DNA of 64,000 bases from Pandoraea vervacti (lineage in GTDB: Bacteria; Pseudomonadota; Gammaproteobacteria; Burkholderiales; Burkholderiaceae), in assembly GCF_000934605.2 (NCBI RefSeq), contig NZ_CP010897.2, positions 1,178,001-1,242,000 of the forward strand, read 5' to 3'. Made by a program: the position numbers and the translations under genes. This document shows positions 25,277 through 34,249 of the stretch, one piece after another. The notes below the pieces were generated by a model, which worked only from the letters and a program-made list of their open reading frames with translations, did no database searches and was not told the origin of the DNA. The stretch's first letter is position 1. Each line of letters starts with the position of its first letter.

Positions 25277-27070
25277 TCAGCGACGCTTGCGCCCGATGTG
25301 CAGCATGCGCTCGCGGACCTCTTCTTCGGCGCGCCAGTGCTCGGCGGGCTTGACGAGATCGCTGCGGCTGATGATGCCGACGAGCCTGCGCGACATGGCA
25401 TCGCTCACCACCGGCAGACGTTCCAGATGATGGGCGGCGAGACGGGCCGACACGATGCGCGCCGTCTCGGACGGCAAGGCGACGAGCGGCGGATTGACGC
25501 CATACAACTCGCCGAGCGTGCGCAGGCCTTGCGCCTTCGCTTGCGTCAGTGTCTGGCGGTCCACCATGCCGAGCACCGCGCGCGAGGCGTCCACCACCGG
25601 ATAGGCGCGATGCCGCTGCGTGGGGCCGAACGACGTTTGCGCCGCGTCGTCAATCGGGAGTTCCGCATCGAGCGCTTCTGGCTCGCGGGTCATCAACTCG
25701 CCGACATGCAGACGTTCGAGCGGGTCGACACCGTACTCGCGATGAATGTGGCGTCCGCGCCGCGCGATCTTCTCCGTCATGATCGAGCGCGGCATGATCC
25801 AGATCGTGACGCCGTACGACACGCCGCATGTCAGCAATAGCGGCAGCAGGGCATTCACGTCGTGCGTGAGGCCCAGCGCAAAGACGATGGCGGTGAGCGG
25901 CGCACCGAGCACGCCGGCAAGCGTGGCGGCCATGCAGACGAGCGCCCACAGCGTGATGTCGCCGCCCGGGAGCACCGGCGCGAGCAATGTGCCGAGTCCG
26001 GCGCCGATCATGAGCAGCGGCGCAAGCACGCCGCCCGACGTGCACGAGCCCAGCGCAATCGCCCAGATGAGCGCCTTGACGAGCAGTAGCGCGAGCGCGG
26101 CGTGCATCGTGAAGTGACCGGCGAGCAGGTCCGCGATCACGTCGTAGCCGACGCCCAGCGCGCGCGGTTCGAAATATCCGCCGATGCCCACCGCGAGACC
26201 GCCGATGGCCGGCCACCACATCCAGTGCACGGGCAGCTTGTGAAAGGCGTCTTCGATGGCGTACAGCGCGCGCGACATGCCGGCCGAGAGCAGACCGGCG
26301 CATACCCCGGCGATCAGGCAGGAGAGCACGGCAATCGGCGCAACGACCGGCGTTGTCATCGGGAAGAGGGGGCCGGCTTCGAGCAGCAGCGGGCGCGCGA
26401 AACCCGCGACCGCGCAGGCCACGATCACGGGTAGCAGACTGCGCGGGCGCCATTCGAAGAGCAGCAACTCGACGGCGAGCAGCACGGCGGCGACCGGTGT
26501 GCCGAACACGGCTGTCATGCCGGCGGCGGCGCCCGCCACGAGCAAGGTCTTGCGCTCGGCCGCACTAAGATGGAAGTGCTGCGCGATGAGCGAGCCGATG
26601 GCGCCGCCCGTCATGATGATCGGTCCTTCCGCGCCGAACGGGCCTCCGCTGCCGATCACGATGCCGGACGACAGCGGTTTGAGTACCGCAACGCGCGGCG
26701 ACATCCGGCTTTTGCCGAAGAGAATGGCTTCGATGGCTTCGGGAATCCCGTGGCCGCGAATCTTGTCGCTGCCGAAGCGCGCCATCGCACCGACGATCAG
26801 TCCGCCAATCACCGGCAGCGCAATGACCGCAAGGCCGAGGGTGTGGTGTGCCGGTGAGCGTGGCGCGAACGAGAGCGTCTGGTAGAAAAACAGGTTGGTG
26901 AAGCCCTGAATGAGATTGAGCAGGAGCCACGCTGCGGGAACGCCGCACAACCCGATGAAGGCGGCCAGCGCAATCAGGCGCAGGAGTCCCGGCGAGCGCG
27001 CGAAATCGCGTGCATGCTCGGGTAATGCCATGGGCGTAGGGGCATGCGTGTTGTGGGAAGCGGTTGCCAT
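25277..27070 (-). CDS. ClC-family chloride channel/antiporter with CBS domains
   Basis: The protein has 597 residues. ClC filter motifs are present: GSGGPFGAEGP, carrying the gating/external Glu, and GSCTSGGVLAPLLM. About 10-12 hydrophobic helices span residues 30-430, and two CBS domains follow (LMTREPEALDAELPIDDA onward), which in relatives bind adenine nucleotides. The ATG at 27070 lies 13 nt after the stop of the MarR gene, so the two form an operon; a GTG start at 27100 would overlap that gene. It may serve Cl-/H+ exchange in acid or osmotic stress. MarR control by the neighbour is likely. Confidence 0.92.
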   Translation of the reverse strand: MATASHNTHAPTPMALPEHARDFARSPGLLRLIALAAFIGLCGVPAAWLLLNLIQGFTNLFFYQTLSFAPRSPAHHTLGLAVIALPVIGGLIVGAMARFGSDKIRGHGIPEAIEAILFGKSRMSPRVAVLKPLSSGIVIGSGGPFGAEGPIIMTGGAIGSLIAQHFHLSAAERKTLLVAGAAAGMTAVFGTPVAAVLLAVELLLFEWRPRSLLPVIVACAVAGFARPLLLEAGPLFPMTTPVVAPIAVLSCLIAGVCAGLLSAGMSRALYAIEDAFHKLPVHWMWWPAIGGLAVGIGGYFEPRALGVGYDVIADLLAGHFTMHAALALLLVKALIWAIALGSCTSGGVLAPLLMIGAGLGTLLAPVLPGGDITLWALVCMAATLAGVLGAPLTAIVFALGLTHDVNALLPLLLTCGVSYGVTIWIMPRSIMTEKIARRGRHIHREYGVDPLERLHVGELMTREPEALDAELPIDDAAQTSFGPTQRHRAYPVVDASRAVLGMVDRQTLTQAKAQGLRTLGELYGVNPPLVALPSETARIVSARLAAHHLERLPVVSDAMSRRLVGIISRSDLVKPAEHWRAEEEVRERMLHIGRKRR

Positions 27071-27083
27071 GACGGTGCCGGAG

Positions 27084-27557
27084 TTACAGATGAACACCAC
27101 GAATGTGGAAGATGTCGGCGAACGTGCTCAGTTCGTTGCGATGCTGTGCGGCGAGGTTCGCGAGGCACGCCTCGCCGGTGGGCGACAGGTGGATTTCCAC
27201 CACGCGCCGGTCGCTTTCGTTCTGACGCCGGGTCACGAGCCCGGCCTTCTCGCAGCGGGCGACGAGCGCCACCACGCTGTGATGCACGGCCTGAAGCCGC
27301 TCCGCCAATTCGCTGATGGACGCCCATTCCCGTCCAGGAATACCCTTGACGTGCAGCAGCAACAGGTATTGTTGCGGCGTGATTCCCCCTTCGCGCGCGG
27401 CCGTCTCACTGAAGTTGAGAAAGCGGCGCAGGCGATAGCGGAACTCCGATAGCGCCTCGAAATCGCGCTTCGTCAGCGCGTTGCCGGTGAGCGGCGCGGT
27501 CGGCGTGTCCTGGGTTCCCGATGGAGGCGGGGTATCCGGCGGTGTCGATGCAGTCAT
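27084..27557 (-). CDS. MarR-family regulator of the ClC gene
   Basis: The protein has 157 residues. Residues 1-28 are a Pro/Thr-rich lead, then the winged helix with ASISELAERLQAVHHSVVAL and wing RRQNESDRRVVEIHL. It is co-directional with the ClC gene 13 nt away. A perfect AT-rich dyad 43 nt upstream of its start is a likely autoregulatory operator, so the regulator probably represses its own two-gene operon. The effector is unknown. Confidence 0.85.
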   Translation of the reverse strand: MTASTPPDTPPPSGTQDTPTAPLTGNALTKRDFEALSEFRYRLRRFLNFSETAAREGGITPQQYLLLLHVKGIPGREWASISELAERLQAVHHSVVALVARCEKAGLVTRRQNESDRRVVEIHLSPTGEACLANLAAQHRNELSTFADIFHIRGVHL

Positions 27558-27599
27558 AAGTCGGCAGCAGTGGATATGGGAAGGGTCTGAAAACCAAAA

Positions 27600-27622
27600 A
27601 ATATATCACATCACGATATATT
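27600..27622. promoter_or_regulatory. Operator-like dyad of the MarR-ClC operon
   Basis: AATATATC (27600-27607) and GATATATT (27615-27622) are perfect 8-bp arms with spacer ACATCAC. The site is 43-65 nt upstream of the MarR start, at the expected place of the promoter, and stands out by its AT content. Confidence 0.7.
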
Positions 27623-27806
27623 CGGTCGTCTAAGGGATAGCCGGGGTGACAAATTCGGGGGCTCGCGTGCAGAATCGCGAAAAAACGAGACTCAGCAGTG
27701 ACTGGAAACTCGATGCCCGCCAGGACGTAACCGTACCGTAGCGCTGTTTGCCGCGAGCCGGTGACAGTTGCGTTTCGAGCGGGCCGACCTCTGACAGGGA
27801 GGAGAC

Positions 27807-28049
27807 ATGGCTTCCACGGTCCGACGCCGCTGGCGTACGGGAACGTTGTTGTTGCTGTCGGTGGCACTCGGCTCGACCGTTGCCGCCTATCACTACGCCA
27901 CCGGCTTCGAGATCGGGGGCGGTGTCTTTGAGCAGATCGGCTTCGGACGTCAGCACACGTCGTCCGGGCAAGCCGCGCGTGCGCGCGGTGCGCCGACTCG
28001 CTGTCCCGGTGCAGAATGCCGGGACGATGGCGAATCGCCCACGCGCTGA
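27807..28049 (+). CDS. Small membrane-anchored or exported protein, unknown
   Basis: The protein has 80 residues. I do not recognise it. A strong ribosome site (GGGAGGAGA) sits just before the ATG. The first 30 residues are a basic start and a hydrophobic segment (LLLLSVALGSTVAAYHYA), typical of a signal anchor. The remainder has a Gly-rich stretch (EIGGGVFEQIGFG) and two Cys near the end (RCPGAEC). It is divergent from the MarR-ClC operon and convergent with rhlE. It is probably real because of the ribosome site and topology, but has no assigned role. Confidence 0.6.
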   Translation: MASTVRRRWRTGTLLLLSVALGSTVAAYHYATGFEIGGGVFEQIGFGRQHTSSGQAARARGAPTRCPGAECRDDGESPTR

Positions 28050-28089
28050 GCGCTGGCCACACGCCGTTGTGCACCGATTGGAATCGGGA

Positions 28090-29505
28090 TCACCGTTTTC
28101 CACGCCCGCCAGACGGTTTCTTCGCGGCCTGAAGGGTCGCCGCTACGCCGCTGCCGGGCGTCTTGGGCGCGCCGAACAAGCCGCTGCGGGACGACTTGGC
28201 GTCGGTCGCCGCCGGCTTGCGCCGATTGCCGCCGCCGGGCGAGGTTGACGGCTTCACCGGCGCTTGTCGGGCGCCTGCACCTGCCTGTCCCGCCATCGGC
28301 GCTTTCGGCTTCTTCGGCTTTTTCGGTTTCTTGATGATCTGACCCGCCGCGTTCGTCTCCGGCACCCGGTGCTCCGCTTCGAATCCGGGTTCTTCCTCGC
28401 GCGGCAGCGTTTGCCGGATCAGCGCTTCGATCGCGGCCAGTTGCGGCGCTTCGTCGGCGCAGACGAGGGAGACCGCCACGCCGCTCGCGCCCGCGCGACC
28501 GGTGCGGCCGATGCGGTGCACGTAATCTTGGGCGACGATGGGCAAATCGACATTGATGACGAGCGGCAGATCGTCGATGTCCAACCCGCGTGCCGCCACG
28601 TCGGTGGCGACCAGCATCTGCACTTCCCCAGCCTTGAATCGCTCCAGTGCCCGCAGGCGCGCCGGTTGAGGCTTGTCGCCGTGAATCGTGTCGATCGCGT
28701 AACCCGCTTCGTCGAGCAGGGATGCGAGGTATTCCACGCCGTTGCGCGTCTTGACGAACACCAATGCGTGCGTCCACCCGTTCCGGGCCACGAGATGCAT
28801 GAACAGATCGGGCTTGTTGCGCTTATCGACCGGAATCACCCACTGTTTGATCTTGCTTGCCGTCGCGTTGGGCGCGCTTACGCTGATGTCGACCGGATCG
28901 CGCAGGCGGTTCGCGGCCATGGCGCGAATCTCGTCGCTGAACGTCGCCGAGAACAGCAGCGTCTGACGCTGCGTCGGCAACGCCGCAAACACCGCATCGA
29001 GCTCGCGCGCGAAACCCAGATCCAGCATGCGGTCGGCCTCGTCGAGCACCAGCGTGCGCACCTGATCGAACTGCACCGCGTTCTGACGATTCAGATCCAG
29101 CAAACGACCCGGGGTGGCGACGAGCACGTCAACGCCTTTGCGCAGCTTCATCATTTGCGGATTGATACTCACGCCGCCGTAAGCGGCCAGAAAACGCAGA
29201 TCGAGGCCTTTGCCATATTCGACGAAGCTTTGCAGCACCTGCTCCGCCAGTTCCCGTGTGGGTACCAGCACCAGCACGCGCGCCCGGTTGCTCGAGACCG
29301 CCGGGCCGTGCTGCACGAGCCGCTGCAGGATCGGCAGCGCAAAGCCCGCTGTCTTGCCCGTGCCGGTCTGCGCCGCGGCCATGACATCGTTGCCCGCGAG
29401 CACGACAGGAATGGCCTTGGCCTGCACCGGCGTAGGTGTCTGGTAATTGAGCGCCTGTACGTTACGCAGCAGGGGCGCGATCAGGCCAAGCGAAGCAAAT
29501 GACAT
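28090..29505 (-). CDS. rhlE: DEAD-box RNA helicase, RhlE type
   Basis: The protein has 471 residues. All helicase motifs are visible: Q motif (TPTPVQAKAIP), I (AQTGTGKT), Ia (PTRELAEQ), II (LDEADRML), III (SATF), IV, V (ATDVAARGLDI) and VI (HRIGRTGRAG). The C-terminal 100 residues are a basic, disordered tail with Lys/Pro repeats (KKPKKPKKPKAP), as in RhlE proteins, and likely bind RNA. The role is in ribosome assembly or mRNA turnover at low temperature. Confidence 0.95.
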   Translation of the reverse strand: MSFASLGLIAPLLRNVQALNYQTPTPVQAKAIPVVLAGNDVMAAAQTGTGKTAGFALPILQRLVQHGPAVSSNRARVLVLVPTRELAEQVLQSFVEYGKGLDLRFLAAYGGVSINPQMMKLRKGVDVLVATPGRLLDLNRQNAVQFDQVRTLVLDEADRMLDLGFARELDAVFAALPTQRQTLLFSATFSDEIRAMAANRLRDPVDISVSAPNATASKIKQWVIPVDKRNKPDLFMHLVARNGWTHALVFVKTRNGVEYLASLLDEAGYAIDTIHGDKPQPARLRALERFKAGEVQMLVATDVAARGLDIDDLPLVINVDLPIVAQDYVHRIGRTGRAGASGVAVSLVCADEAPQLAAIEALIRQTLPREEEPGFEAEHRVPETNAAGQIIKKPKKPKKPKAPMAGQAGAGARQAPVKPSTSPGGGNRRKPAATDAKSSRSGLFGAPKTPGSGVAATLQAAKKPSGGRGKR

Positions 29506-29630
29506 GGATGTATTCCTGAATTCCCGGCGAAAACCGCAATTCTACTAGGGGGCGTCGCGTGATTCCTGTCGACGCGGGCAGCGGGCAGCGAGCGCAGAGC
29601 CGTGAGCGCGCCGCACGGTAATATCCGCCA

Positions 29631-30851
29631 ATGGACTCTCTCATTGCCGCTTCGGCCCGCGCGCTCGCTGCGGGCGATCCGCTAGGCGCGCTGCGTCTGG
29701 TGGCGCTTCGCGAAGACCCGTCGGCGCTTGCGCTGCGCGGCATCGCGATGGCGCAGCTTGGCGATTTTGTACGTGCAAGAGACTTGCTCCGACGTGCCGC
29801 ACGCCGCTTCGGGACGCAGGAAGCCGTGGCGCGCGCACGGTGCGTCGTGGCGGACGCCGAGGTTGCACTGGCCATGCGCGATCTGCGCGGCACCACGCGC
29901 GCGCTGCAATCTGCCGCAGCGCTGCTCGCATCGCACGCCGACCTGCCCAATGCGATGCTCGCACGCCTCATCGTCGCGAGACGGTTGTTGCTATTGGGCA
30001 AGCTCGACGCCGCGGCGCAAGCGCTTCACGAGGCGTCGGCACCGGGCGCGCCGGCACGCCTGGCCGCCGTTCACGCGCTGATCGCCACCGAGATCGCGCT
30101 GCGGACCCTGCGTATCGCCGACGCGCGATATGCCCTCGCGCAGGCACGAAGCGCTGCGAGCACCGCCCGCGTGCCTGCGCTTAGCGCCGAAATCGAGCGC
30201 ATGGGCGATGCCCTGATGCGTCCCGCCGCCAGGCGTTTGCAGCGCGGTGCCCAACACGCGCTGAACCTGGACGAGGCGGCGGCGCTGCTGCATTCGGGCG
30301 CGCTCGTCATCGATGCCTGCCGTCGCGGCGTCGGGATAGGCAATGTCTGGCGACCGCTCGCCACGCGGCCTGTGTTGTTCACGCTCGCCTTGCAACTCGC
30401 CCGGGCGTGGCCGGGCGACGTGGATCGCGAAACACTGATTGCCGACGCCTTCCGGCTGCGTTGTCCGGATGACACCCATCGCGTGCGCCTGCGCGTAGAA
30501 ATCGGACGCCTGCGCACGCTCCTCAAAGGTATCGCCGTGATCGATGCCACCGCGCGAGGCTTTGCGCTAAGGCCGACAGAGGCAGGAGACGTTGCCGTGC
30601 TGCTGCCGCCGATCGACGGTGAGCGCGCATCGCTCCTGGCGTTGCTCGCCGACGGCACGGCATGGTCGACCTCGGCGCTTGCGGTGGCCCTGGGCGTGAG
30701 TCAGCGAACCGTTCAGCGCGCCCTTGGCGATCTGCAAGCGCAGGGCCGCGTGCGCGCCGTTGGCCTTGCGCGTGCGCGTCGCTGGATGGCGCCGCCACTC
30801 ACGGAATTCACGACGATATTGTTACTCCCGGCCGGATGGGCGTTTGGCTAG
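29631..30851 (+). CDS. TPR-like protein with C-terminal helix-turn-helix
   Basis: The protein has 406 residues. Residues 1-210 are Ala/Arg-rich repeated helices resembling TPR/MalT-like repeats (ARALAAGDPLGALRLVALRE, and further copies). Residues 220-330 carry a region similar to transcriptional-activator DNA-binding domains (FTLALQLARAWPGDVDRETLI), and residues 340-390 a helix-turn-helix (STSALAVALGVSQRTVQRAL). No ribosome site is seen; TAATAT (29619-29624) lies only 6 nt before the ATG, which would fit a leaderless transcript. It probably regulates the beta-propeller gene 75 nt downstream. Confidence 0.7.
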   Translation: MDSLIAASARALAAGDPLGALRLVALREDPSALALRGIAMAQLGDFVRARDLLRRAARRFGTQEAVARARCVVADAEVALAMRDLRGTTRALQSAAALLASHADLPNAMLARLIVARRLLLLGKLDAAAQALHEASAPGAPARLAAVHALIATEIALRTLRIADARYALAQARSAASTARVPALSAEIERMGDALMRPAARRLQRGAQHALNLDEAAALLHSGALVIDACRRGVGIGNVWRPLATRPVLFTLALQLARAWPGDVDRETLIADAFRLRCPDDTHRVRLRVEIGRLRTLLKGIAVIDATARGFALRPTEAGDVAVLLPPIDGERASLLALLADGTAWSTSALAVALGVSQRTVQRALGDLQAQGRVRAVGLARARRWMAPPLTEFTTILLLPAGWAFG

Positions 30852-30926
30852 AGTGGACTTGCACGCCAAACCCGGCGTCGCGACAAACGACAGCATCGCC
30901 AACAGCACAGCAGACAGGAGCCCCGC

Positions 30927-31598
30927 ATGACGAACCAACCGCAACGCAGCCCTCGCACCGCAAGTGTCAGTGCAGCCGACATCACCGGCGAGTACGGACC
31001 CTTTGCAGGCTTCGACCGCATTCATGGCGTGACCTTCGATGGCAACCAGGTCTGGGCCGCGACCGGCGAAGCGCTGGTCGCCTTCGACCCCGCCAACGGT
31101 GAAGTCGCTCACACCATCGAGGCGCCGAGCGACGCCGGCACCACCTTCGACGGCAAACATCTCTATCAGATCGCAGCGTCGCGCATCGACAAGATCGACC
31201 CCTCGACGGGGCGCGTGCTGCATTCGATTCCCGCGCCGGCGGAACAGGGCAGCAACTCGGGGCTCACGTGGGCCGAAGGCAGCCTCTGGGTCGGCCAATA
31301 CCGCAATCGCCGCATTCTGCAAATCGATCCGGCCGACGGCCGCGTGCTGCGCACCATCGAATCCGATCGCTTCGTCACGGGCGTGACGTGGGCGAACGAC
31401 GAGCTTTGGCATGGGACGTGGGAAAACGACGAGAGCGAACTTCGTCGGGTGGACGCCGTGACCGGGGACGTCCTGACGCGGGTGCAAATGCCGCACGGCG
31501 TTGTCGTCAGCGGTCTTGAATTCGACGGCAAGGACACCTTCTATTGCGGCGGCGCCGCCAGCGGCAAAGTCCGCGCCGTGCGCTATCCCAAGGGCTGA
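30927..31598 (+). CDS. Beta-propeller protein, Vgb/glutamine-cyclotransferase-like
   Basis: The protein has 223 residues. Repeated blades of the form VTFDGNQVWAATGEALVAFDP, TFDGKHLYQIAASRIDKIDP and LTWAEGSLWVGQYRNRRILQIDP are each about 42-45 residues long, giving about five blades. There is no signal peptide, so it is cytoplasmic. CAGGAG lies 6 nt upstream. It is paired with the HTH protein upstream. Similar short propellers are annotated as SMP-30/streptogramin-lyase-like or glutaminyl cyclase-like without proven activity, so no reaction is assigned. Confidence 0.7.
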   Translation: MTNQPQRSPRTASVSAADITGEYGPFAGFDRIHGVTFDGNQVWAATGEALVAFDPANGEVAHTIEAPSDAGTTFDGKHLYQIAASRIDKIDPSTGRVLHSIPAPAEQGSNSGLTWAEGSLWVGQYRNRRILQIDPADGRVLRTIESDRFVTGVTWANDELWHGTWENDESELRRVDAVTGDVLTRVQMPHGVVVSGLEFDGKDTFYCGGAASGKVRAVRYPKG

Positions 31599-31667
31599 CC
31601 TTCCCTAGTGGCCGCAGGCGCGCGCGTGTCCTGCACGGGCTTGTCTGCATCGGGCGACGCCTCACTC

Positions 31668-31695
31668 GCCAGACTATCGCTACCGATAGTCTGGC
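31668..31695 (+). terminator. Perfect 12-bp stem before ahpC
   Basis: GCCAGACTATCG (31668-31679) and CGATAGTCTGGC (31684-31695) pair fully around loop CTAC. TTAATT follows. It lies 70 nt after the propeller gene and 92 nt before ahpC, so it could be the upstream gene's terminator. Because it is also a perfect dyad near the ahpC promoter region, a regulator site cannot be excluded. Confidence 0.6.
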
Positions 31696-31786
31696 TTAAT
31701 TGCATAGATTTCAATAATCAATTTCTTGTTGTTGATAGCATTCGGCATACTGGCAACACTTTCCACCCAGTCCGAGAGACAACGAC

Positions 31787-32350
31787 ATGCCGATCATCAA
31801 TACCCAGATCAAGCCGTTCAAAGCCAACGCTTACCAAAATGGCGACTTCATCACCGTGACCGACGAAACCCTGAAGGGCAAGTGGTCGGTGGTGGTGTTC
31901 TATCCGGCCGACTTCACCTTCGTGTGCCCGACCGAGCTGGGGGATCTGGCCGACCATTACGACGCGTTCAAGAAGCTGGGCGTCGAGATCTACAGCGTGT
32001 CGACCGACACTCACTTCACGCACAAGGCCTGGCACGACACGTCGGACACGATCCGCAAGATCCAGTACCCGATGGTCGCCGATCCGACGCTCGCGATCTC
32101 GCGTAACTTCGACGTGCTGATCGAAGAAGAAGGCCTGGCGCTGCGCGGCACGTTCGTGATCAATCCGGAAGGCGAGATCAAGCTGTGCGAAATCCACGAC
32201 AACGGCATCGGTCGCGACGCCAAGGAACTGCTGCGCAAGGTGCAGGCGGCTCAGTACATCGCCGCCCACCCGGGCGAAGTCTGCCCCGCCAAGTGGACGC
32301 CGGGCGCCGAAACGCTCAGCCCGTCGCTTGACCTGATCGGCAAGATCTAA
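31787..32350 (+). CDS. ahpC: Alkyl hydroperoxide reductase subunit C (typical 2-Cys peroxiredoxin)
   Basis: The protein has 187 residues, the same length as the E. coli enzyme. The peroxidatic Cys47 (FVCPTE) and resolving Cys166 (GEVCPAKW) are at the canonical positions. It reduces H2O2, organic peroxides and peroxynitrite and is recycled by AhpF, encoded 186 nt downstream. The AT-rich region just upstream (31696-31745) is a likely promoter and possible OxyR target, but I could not define a convincing OxyR site. Confidence 0.97.
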   Translation: MPIINTQIKPFKANAYQNGDFITVTDETLKGKWSVVVFYPADFTFVCPTELGDLADHYDAFKKLGVEIYSVSTDTHFTHKAWHDTSDTIRKIQYPMVADPTLAISRNFDVLIEEEGLALRGTFVINPEGEIKLCEIHDNGIGRDAKELLRKVQAAQYIAAHPGEVCPAKWTPGAETLSPSLDLIGKI

Positions 32351-32408
32351 GCCGTCCATCCCAGTCGTTTAGCTGTAAGCGCCGCGCCGGTCACGGGGCG
32401 GCGTCTCC

Positions 32409-32448
32409 TGCCGGCGCGCGAGCCCCCCTAAACCTCGCGCAGCCGGCA
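32409..32448 (+). terminator. Processing or attenuation hairpin between ahpC and ahpF
   Basis: TGCCGGC (32409-32415) pairs with GCCGGCA (32442-32448), and the inner GCGAG pairs with CTCGC, across a C-rich loop. A weaker stem, CGCCGC/GCGGCG, lies at 32380-32403. No T-run follows. Such stems could stabilise ahpC RNA and reduce ahpF read-through, since the peroxiredoxin is needed in excess over its reductase. Confidence 0.5.
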
Positions 32449-32536
32449 CCTCACCCGGAATTCCCGACGCTTACCTGCGCCAGCCATTGGCCGACGCGGT
32501 GGACCTCGCTCACCCTATCGAGACGGAAAAAAAGCC

Positions 32537-34126
32537 ATGTTGGACGCGAACCTCAAAGCCCAGTTGCAAACGTATCTTCAGAAAGTCACGCGCCCCATCG
32601 AAATCGCCGTGTGGCTCGACGACAGCCCCAAGTCCGCCGAGATGAAGGCATTGGTCGAAGCGATCGCGCCGCTGTCGGACAAGATCGCCGTCGTCTTTCG
32701 CGACGATGCCAGCGAGCGTCGCCCGTCCTTCGCGATCGGCACGCCCGGTGAGGCGCCGCGCATTCGCTTCGCCGGTTTGCCCATGGGCCATGAATTCACG
32801 TCGCTGGTGCTGGCGCTGTTGCAGGTCGGCGGTCACCCGCTCAAGCTCGACGACGACACCATTGCGCAGATTCGCGAGCTCGACGGCGACTTTCGCTTCG
32901 AGACGTACATTTCGCTGTCCTGCCAGAATTGCCCGGAAGTCGTGCAGGCGCTCAACGTCATGGCGCTCATCAACCCGCGCATCCAGCAAGTGACTATCGA
33001 CGGTTCGCTGTTCCAGGGCGAGGTCGAGGCGCGTCAGGTGATGGCGGTGCCCACGGTATTCCTCAACGGCGAGTCGTTCACGCAAGGCCGCACGAGCGTG
33101 AAGGAATTGCTGGCAAAGCTCGACACGGGGGCGACGGCGCGCGCTGCGAAGGCGCTCGAAAACAAGCCTGTCTACGACATGCTGATCGTGGGCGGCGGGC
33201 CTGCCGGTGCGGCGGCCGCCATTTACGCCGCGCGAAAGGGCATTGTGACCGGGGTCGTTGCCGAGCGTTTCGGCGGTCAGGTGCTCGACACGATGGCCAT
33301 CGAGAACTTTATTTCGGTCACGCATACCGAAGGGCCGAAATTCGCGACGGCGCTGGAGCAGCACGTCAAGAGCTACGACGTCGACGTGATCGACACGCAG
33401 CGCGCCGAAGCGCTGATTCCGGGCAAAATCCACGAGGTGCATCTGGCCAGCGGTGCGGTGCTCAAGGCGCGTGCCGTGGTGCTGGCGACGGGGGCCCGCT
33501 GGCGCGAAATCGGCGCGCCGGGCGAGCGCGAATATCGCAATCGCGGCGTGGCCTACTGCCCGCATTGCGATGGCCCGCTGTTCAAGGGAAAACGTGTGGC
33601 GGTCGTCGGTGGCGGCAATTCCGGCGTGGAAGCGGCCATCGATCTGGCGGGCATCGTCAAGGAAGTCACGCTGATCGAATACGGCACACAACTGCGTGCG
33701 GACGAAGTGCTCCAGCGCAAGCTTCGCAGCCTGCCGAATGTGCGCGTGCTGATGAACGCGCAAACGACCGAGATCGTCGGCGACGGGCAGAAGGTGAACG
33801 GCCTCGTGTACCGTGACCGCGCGTCGGGCGAGACATCGACGATTGCGCTCGAAGGCGTGTTCGTGCAGATCGGTCTGGTGCCGAACACCGAGTGGCTCAA
33901 GGACACGGTGTCGCTCTCGCGCCATGGGGAGATCGAAGTGGATGCGAAGGGCGCGACGTCGGTGCCGGGCGTGTTCGCCGCGGGCGACGTGACGGCCGTG
34001 CCGTTCAAGCAGATCGTGATTGCGCTGGGCGAAGGCGCGAAGGCGTCGCTGGGCGCGTTCGAGCATTTGATGCTGAGTTCGGTGGAGGACGAAATCGCCG
34101 CCGCGCCGGTCGCCGTCGCCGCCTGA
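32537..34126 (+). CDS. ahpF: Alkyl hydroperoxide reductase subunit F
   Basis: The protein has 529 residues. The N-terminal double-thioredoxin-like domain keeps its redox pair (SCQNCPEV, about residues 128-136); the thioredoxin-reductase-like part has the FAD motif GGGPAG, the active pair CPHC (VAYCPHCDG) and the NAD(P) motif VGGGNSG. It transfers electrons from NADH to AhpC. The length and domain order are standard. Confidence 0.97.
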   Translation: MLDANLKAQLQTYLQKVTRPIEIAVWLDDSPKSAEMKALVEAIAPLSDKIAVVFRDDASERRPSFAIGTPGEAPRIRFAGLPMGHEFTSLVLALLQVGGHPLKLDDDTIAQIRELDGDFRFETYISLSCQNCPEVVQALNVMALINPRIQQVTIDGSLFQGEVEARQVMAVPTVFLNGESFTQGRTSVKELLAKLDTGATARAAKALENKPVYDMLIVGGGPAGAAAAIYAARKGIVTGVVAERFGGQVLDTMAIENFISVTHTEGPKFATALEQHVKSYDVDVIDTQRAEALIPGKIHEVHLASGAVLKARAVVLATGARWREIGAPGEREYRNRGVAYCPHCDGPLFKGKRVAVVGGGNSGVEAAIDLAGIVKEVTLIEYGTQLRADEVLQRKLRSLPNVRVLMNAQTTEIVGDGQKVNGLVYRDRASGETSTIALEGVFVQIGLVPNTEWLKDTVSLSRHGEIEVDAKGATSVPGVFAAGDVTAVPFKQIVIALGEGAKASLGAFEHLMLSSVEDEIAAAPVAVAA

Positions 34127-34183
34127 TCCGGATGGCCGACCGAGGTCTCTGCGATCTCGGCGGCCTCGGTGGTCTCGGCCTAC

Positions 34184-34219
34184 GCGAAACGCCCGTGCCC
34201 TGGCGCACGGGTGTTTCGC
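34184..34219. terminator. Bidirectional terminator between ahpF and the phosphopantetheinyl transferase
   Basis: GCGAAAC-G-CCCGTGC (34184-34198) pairs with GCACGGG-T-GTTTCGC (34205-34219) as a 15-bp stem with one G-T pair and a 6-nt loop. The two flanking genes converge on it. There is no real T-tract on either strand, but the stem is very stable. Confidence 0.65.
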
Positions 34220-34249
34220 CTTGTGCCGCCCCGCGTGTCAGGGGACGCG

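Noticed and set aside
31696..31786. OxyR binding site upstream of ahpC
   Set aside because: ATAG-like fragments occur, but I could not align them with the ATAG-N7-CTAT spacing well enough to call a site.
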